From Oscillospiraceae bacterium (lineage in GTDB: Bacteria; Bacillota; Clostridia; Oscillospirales; Ruminococcaceae): 8,489 nt of DNA. Every line of letters begins with the position of its first letter. The first letter of the stretch is position 1. Where the stretch lies: NCBI GenBank assembly GCA_017472375.1, contig JAFUQL010000355.1:1-8489 (forward strand). Direction: 5' to 3'. Shown one piece after another: positions 6,389 through 8,489 of the stretch. Made by a program: the position numbers and the translations under genes. Under the pieces are notes generated by a model. It did no database searches, had not been told where the DNA came from, and worked only from the letters and a program-made list of their open reading frames with translations.

Positions 6389-6590
6389 CAGATCCGGCCA
6401 GGAAAAAAGCATTCCTGCCTTTTGTCATCTTCCGACTTCACTCTTAGCTTTCAAAAGTTCCCCTTCCCTCTCTGCATTTTTACCCAGCTGCACTCCTGCC
6501 CTTGGAGCATCACAAGCTTCCAGCCCTTGATCCACGCGCCGCCACATGCGCACTGTGCCCAACAGATCCTGCTCCCGTAAGGCTGCCCGG
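6389..6590. other. Intergenic DNA without a convincing gene
   Basis: About 200 bases lie between the decarboxylase terminator and the pcrA promoter. The minus strand is purine-rich. It contains an inverted repeat, CAGGAA/TTCCTG (6399-6404 and 6412-6417), that overlaps the -35 region of the pcrA promoter and could be an operator or chance. It also contains a minus-strand small frame of 40 codons from ATG 6547 (45 from a TTG at 6562) ending at 6425. Its third-position GC is only about 40 percent by hand count and it uses AGG/AGA and GGA codons, unlike the genes around it, so I do not call it a gene. No tRNA or riboswitch fold is evident. Confidence 0.5.
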
Positions 6591-6638
6591 CATAAAACAA
6601 AAAGCGCCCCCGCCCGGATCGACCGGGCGGGAGCGCCT
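6591..6638 (-). terminator. Strong intrinsic terminator of the decarboxylase operon
   Basis: On the minus strand, GCGCTCCCGCCCGG (6636-6623) pairs with CCGGGCGGGGGCGC (6617-6604) across a five-base loop, with a single U-G wobble. An A-U/G-U extension is possible at the base. The T-tract TTTTTGTTTTA follows at about 6603-6593. It lies some 40 bases after the beta-subunit stop codon, so it ends the operon and insulates pcrA. Confidence 0.93.
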
Positions 6639-6677
6639 GTCTCAGTGGTTACAGCGCGGTGCGCGGCAGCAAAGAGA

Positions 6678-7874
6678 TCAACCGAAGATGTTGATCAGAA
6701 TGCCGGCGGCAACGGCGCTGCCGATCACGCCAGCCACGTTGGGGCCCATGGCGTGCATCAGCAGGAAGTTCTGGGGGTTCTCCTTCTGGCCGACCTTCTG
6801 AGAAACGCGGGCAGCCATGGGAACAGCGGACACACCGGCAGAACCGATCAGGGGGTTCACCTGACCGCCGGTGACCAGGCACATCAGCTTGCCCAGCAGC
6901 ACACCGCCGGCGGTACCGAAGCTGAAGGCGATCAGACCCAGAACGATGATCATCAGGGTCTGGGCATTCAGGAAGGTGTTGGCACTGGTGGTGCAGCCAA
7001 CAGACAGGCCCAGGAAAATGGTGATGATGTTCATCAGCTCATTGCCGGCAGTCTTCTGGATGCGGTCCACAACGCCGGACTCCTTCATCAGGTTGCCCAG
7101 CATCAGCATACCGACCAGAACAGCAGAGTCAGGCAGGATCAGGCTGATGATGATGGTGCACATGATGGGGAAGATGATCTTCTCGGTCTTGGAAACAGTC
7201 CGGAGCTGCTTCATAACGATCATGCGCTCTTTTTTGGTAGTCAGCAGCTTCATAATGGGAGGCTGGATGACCGGCACCAGGGCCATGTAGCTGTAAGCCG
7301 CCACGGCGATGGAGCCCAGCAGATGAGGAGCCAGCTTGCTGGTGACGAAGATGGCAGTGGGGCCGTCTGCGCCGCCGATGATGCCGATGGAAGCAGCTTC
7401 CTTGGCATCGAAACCAAGAACAGAGTAGGAAATGATGAACACAATAAAGATACCCAGCTGAGCGGCAGCGCCCATCAGCATGCTCTTGGGGTTGGCGATC
7501 AGGGGACCGAAGTCGGTCATAGCGCCTACGCCAAGGAAGATGAGGCAGGGATAGATACCCAGCTTAACGCCCAGATACAGGAAGTCCAGCAAACCGGGCA
7601 CAATGGCAGGATCCGCGCCGCCCATCAGATCCCAGTGCACATGGCCGCCCGCGAAGATTTCTTCGTGGTACATGCCGGCAAAGGGCAGGTTGGTCAGCAG
7701 CATACCGAAGGCGATGGGCATCAGCAGCAGCGGCTCAAACTTCTTGACAATAGCCAGATAGAGCAGCAAGCAGGCAATGCCGATCATGACCAGCGATTTG
7801 GGATCCTGAATCAGGCCGTAGATGCCGGAGTCTGTGCAAAGCTTCAGCAAGCTTTCGCCAATGTTAAACTCCAT
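6678..7874 (-). CDS. gcdB: Na+-translocating decarboxylase, membrane beta subunit (GcdB/MmdB/OadB family)
   Basis: A 398-residue, very hydrophobic membrane protein. In this family the beta subunit removes CO2 from carboxybiotin on the carrier protein and couples this to Na+ export. Many membrane segments are visible, for example about 28-43, 48-62, 98-118, 132-153, 187-203, 232-248, 284-295, 306-335 and 378-397. The functional residues mapped in Klebsiella OadB are all present at a constant offset of 33: Asp203 is D170 in IGGADGPTAIF, and Asn373, Gly377, Ser382 and Arg389 are N340, G344, S349 and R356 in NPLIGSAGVSAVPMAARVSQ. The substrate (glutaconyl-CoA, methylmalonyl-CoA or oxaloacetate) is set by the carboxyltransferase subunit, which is outside the window, so the symbol is a family-level choice. 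The start at 7874 has only a weak ribosome-binding site (GAAAG), next to an inverted repeat. It is the last gene before a strong terminator. Confidence 0.95.
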   Translation of the reverse strand: MEFNIGESLLKLCTDSGIYGLIQDPKSLVMIGIACLLLYLAIVKKFEPLLLMPIAFGMLLTNLPFAGMYHEEIFAGGHVHWDLMGGADPAIVPGLLDFLYLGVKLGIYPCLIFLGVGAMTDFGPLIANPKSMLMGAAAQLGIFIVFIISYSVLGFDAKEAASIGIIGGADGPTAIFVTSKLAPHLLGSIAVAAYSYMALVPVIQPPIMKLLTTKKERMIVMKQLRTVSKTEKIIFPIMCTIIISLILPDSAVLVGMLMLGNLMKESGVVDRIQKTAGNELMNIITIFLGLSVGCTTSANTFLNAQTLMIIVLGLIAFSFGTAGGVLLGKLMCLVTGGQVNPLIGSAGVSAVPMAARVSQKVGQKENPQNFLLMHAMGPNVAGVIGSAVAAGILINIFG

Positions 7875-7878
7875 ATTC

Positions 7879-7919
7879 TTTCAGCTCGCTTTCTTAGGAT
7901 TGTGGAAAAGTGGCTGAAA
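7879..7919 (-). promoter_or_regulatory. Inverted repeat filling the gap between carrier and beta-subunit genes
   Basis: A perfect 7-base inverted repeat, TTTCAGC (7879-7885) and GCTGAAA (7913-7919), spans the whole intercistronic gap. Inside, CTTTT can pair with GAAAG to lengthen the hairpin. In the transcript the distal arm GCUGAAA overlaps the only candidate ribosome-binding sequence, 4 to 10 bases before the gcdB ATG. It has no T-tract, so it is more likely a translation-tuning or RNA-processing element than a terminator. Confidence 0.4.
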
Positions 7920-8336
7920 TTAGCCGATCACGATCAGAGCGTCGCCGCTGTTGACGGAAGCGCCCTTGCCAGCAACGATCTGCTTCACGGTGCCATCGCA
8001 GGGGGCCAGAATTTCGTTTTCCATCTTCATGGCCTCGAGGATCACCAGGATGTCGCCCTTCTTCACGGCGGCACCCTCAGCAACCTTCACATCCAGCACG
8101 GTGCCGGGCATGGGAGCGGTCACCTTTTCGCCACCGGCAACGGGAGCAGCGGCAGCAGGAGCAGCAGCGGGAGCGGGAGCGGCGGCAGGAGCGGCCACGG
8201 GGGCAGCAACGGGAGCGGCAACAGGAGCCACGGGAGCAGCAACGGGGGCAACAGCCACAGGAGCAACAGCACCATTCACTTCTTCAACGGCCACAGAGTA
8301 AACAACACCATTAACGGTAACATTGAACTGACGCAT
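7920..8336 (-). CDS. gcdC: Biotin carboxyl carrier subunit of the decarboxylase (GcdC/MmdC type)
   Basis: A 138-residue carrier protein whose biotin shuttles CO2 from the carboxyltransferase to the membrane beta subunit. Residues 1-21 (MRQFNVTVNGVVYSVAVEEV and on) form a short N-terminal segment. Residues 22-68 are almost only Ala, Pro and Val, a flexible linker. Residues 70-138 form the biotinyl domain, with TAPMPGTV (73-80), the biotin site EAMKMEN (101-107, Lys104 the attachment residue) and the end motif GDALIVIG. Total length and layout match the gamma/carrier subunits of glutaconyl-CoA and methylmalonyl-CoA decarboxylases rather than a fused oxaloacetate decarboxylase alpha subunit. The start at 8336 is set by AAGGAGG 8 bases upstream; a longer frame from 8363 starts ahead of that site and is unlikely. 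Biotinylation by a ligase encoded elsewhere is required. Confidence 0.95.
   Translation of the reverse strand: MRQFNVTVNGVVYSVAVEEVNGAVAPVAVAPVAAPVAPVAAPVAAPVAAPAAAPAPAAAPAAAAPVAGGEKVTAPMPGTVLDVKVAEGAAVKKGDILVILEAMKMENEILAPCDGTVKQIVAGKGASVNSGDALIVIG
8133..8273 (-). repeat. Low-complexity Ala/Pro linker repeat inside the carrier gene
   Basis: About 47 codons encode irregular units of the APVA and AAPA kind. On the plus strand the DNA is a run of short GGAGC/GGCAGC-like units. Such tracts tend to vary in length between strains through slippage; the reading frame here is intact. Confidence 0.8.
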
Positions 8337-8344
8337 GATAGGGT

Positions 8345-8351
8345 CCTCCTT
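8345..8351 (-). promoter_or_regulatory. Ribosome-binding site of the carrier gene
   Basis: The minus strand reads AAGGAGG with an 8-base spacer to the ATG at 8336. It is much stronger than the site of the downstream beta-subunit gene and fixes the start 9 codons inside the longest open frame. Confidence 0.8.
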
Positions 8352-8386
8352 CAAATTTATCAATCGATCTTTATGGAAACCAAAGC

Positions 8387-8489
8387 TTAGAAACGGCTGT
8401 AGATCTGTTCTTCACGACCGGCACGGTTCCACGCGGGCGCATTGCTGATGCGCTTCACATGGCGAACCACGAACTTCTCGCCACCCATC
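8387..8489 (-). CDS. C-terminal end of an upstream operon gene, possibly decarboxylase gamma/delta (OadG-like) subunit
   Basis: An open frame enters from the right edge and ends with TAA at 8389-8387. The last 33 residues are basic and start M-G-G-E-K-F-V-V-R-H-V; the end reads APAWNRAGREEQIYSRF. A Met codon falls one base inside the window, but the gene most likely begins further upstream. It lies 50 bases before the carrier gene in the same direction, so it should belong to the same operon. A basic tail with a W-x-x-AGR-x-x-x-x motif is in keeping with the ends of small OadG-type subunits that hold these complexes at the membrane, but this is from general impression. A carboxyltransferase C-terminus cannot be excluded. 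Confidence 0.6.
   Translation of the reverse strand, partial: MGGEKFVVRHVKRISNAPAWNRAGREEQIYSRF

Noticed and set aside
6399..6417. CAGGAA/TTCCTG hairpin with a T-run considered as a terminator
   Set aside because: The T-run is in the loop and not after the stem, and it lies directly upstream of the pcrA -10 box.
6546..8390. A 614-codon open frame on the plus strand opposite gcdB and gcdC
   Set aside because: It mirrors two well-identified genes. Its product is rich in His, Gln, Gly and Asp with Ser/Gly runs opposite the Ala/Pro linker, has no domain I recognise, and results from the codon bias of the real strand.
1..8489. Search for a new defence, toxin-antitoxin, phage or biosynthetic system
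   Set aside because: All large genes belong to known core families. There are no recombinase, transposase, effector or paired small toxin-like genes, and no attachment-site or target-duplication repeats were seen.

Overview
This 8.5 kb window is a GC-rich stretch of bacterial chromosome with every supported gene on the minus strand. Genes are therefore read from right to left. The gene content (ThyX instead of a visible ThyA, a PcrA-type helicase with an RNA-polymerase-binding C-terminal domain, MltG, and a biotin-dependent sodium-pump decarboxylase of the glutaconyl-CoA/methylmalonyl-CoA type), together with clear Shine-Dalgarno sites and high GC, suggests a strict anaerobe of the Clostridia. 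The Oscillospiraceae (Faecalibacterium/Subdoligranulum/Gemmiger type) fit best. The taxonomic call is inference from style and content; no rRNA or other marker is present.

Right-hand part (about 8489 to 6590, minus strand): the distal half of a Na+-translocating decarboxylase operon. It holds the C-terminal end of an upstream gene (possibly the small membrane gamma/delta subunit), then a biotin carboxyl carrier protein with a long Ala/Pro linker, then the membrane beta subunit that couples decarboxylation to Na+ export. A strong intrinsic terminator closes the operon.

Middle (about 6590 to 6346): a 308-base gap between the operons. It contains the decarboxylase terminator, roughly 190 bases with no convincing gene (one weak small ORF), a short inverted repeat, and an extended -10 promoter for the next unit.

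Left part (about 6373 to 222): a five-gene unit in the order pcrA, thyX, tmk, GNAT-like protein, mltG. Intergenic gaps are 17, 1, 68 and 40 bases, with a visible promoter in front and a plausible terminator behind. It combines DNA unwinding and repair (PcrA), two successive steps of dTTP supply (ThyX makes dTMP, Tmk makes dTDP), an unassigned acetyltransferase-like protein, and an enzyme that terminates peptidoglycan glycan strands (MltG). Left of the terminator, the first 58 residues of a lipoprotein run off the window edge.

I found no mobile element, CRISPR array, tRNA, rRNA or obviously new multi-gene system; this looks like core chromosome. Points worth a second look are modest: a cysteine-rich ThyX tail, an insertion and an RSPYD-repeat linker in PcrA, a variant active-site neighbourhood in MltG, RNA structures that could mask two ribosome-binding regions, and the unexplained DNA upstream of pcrA.
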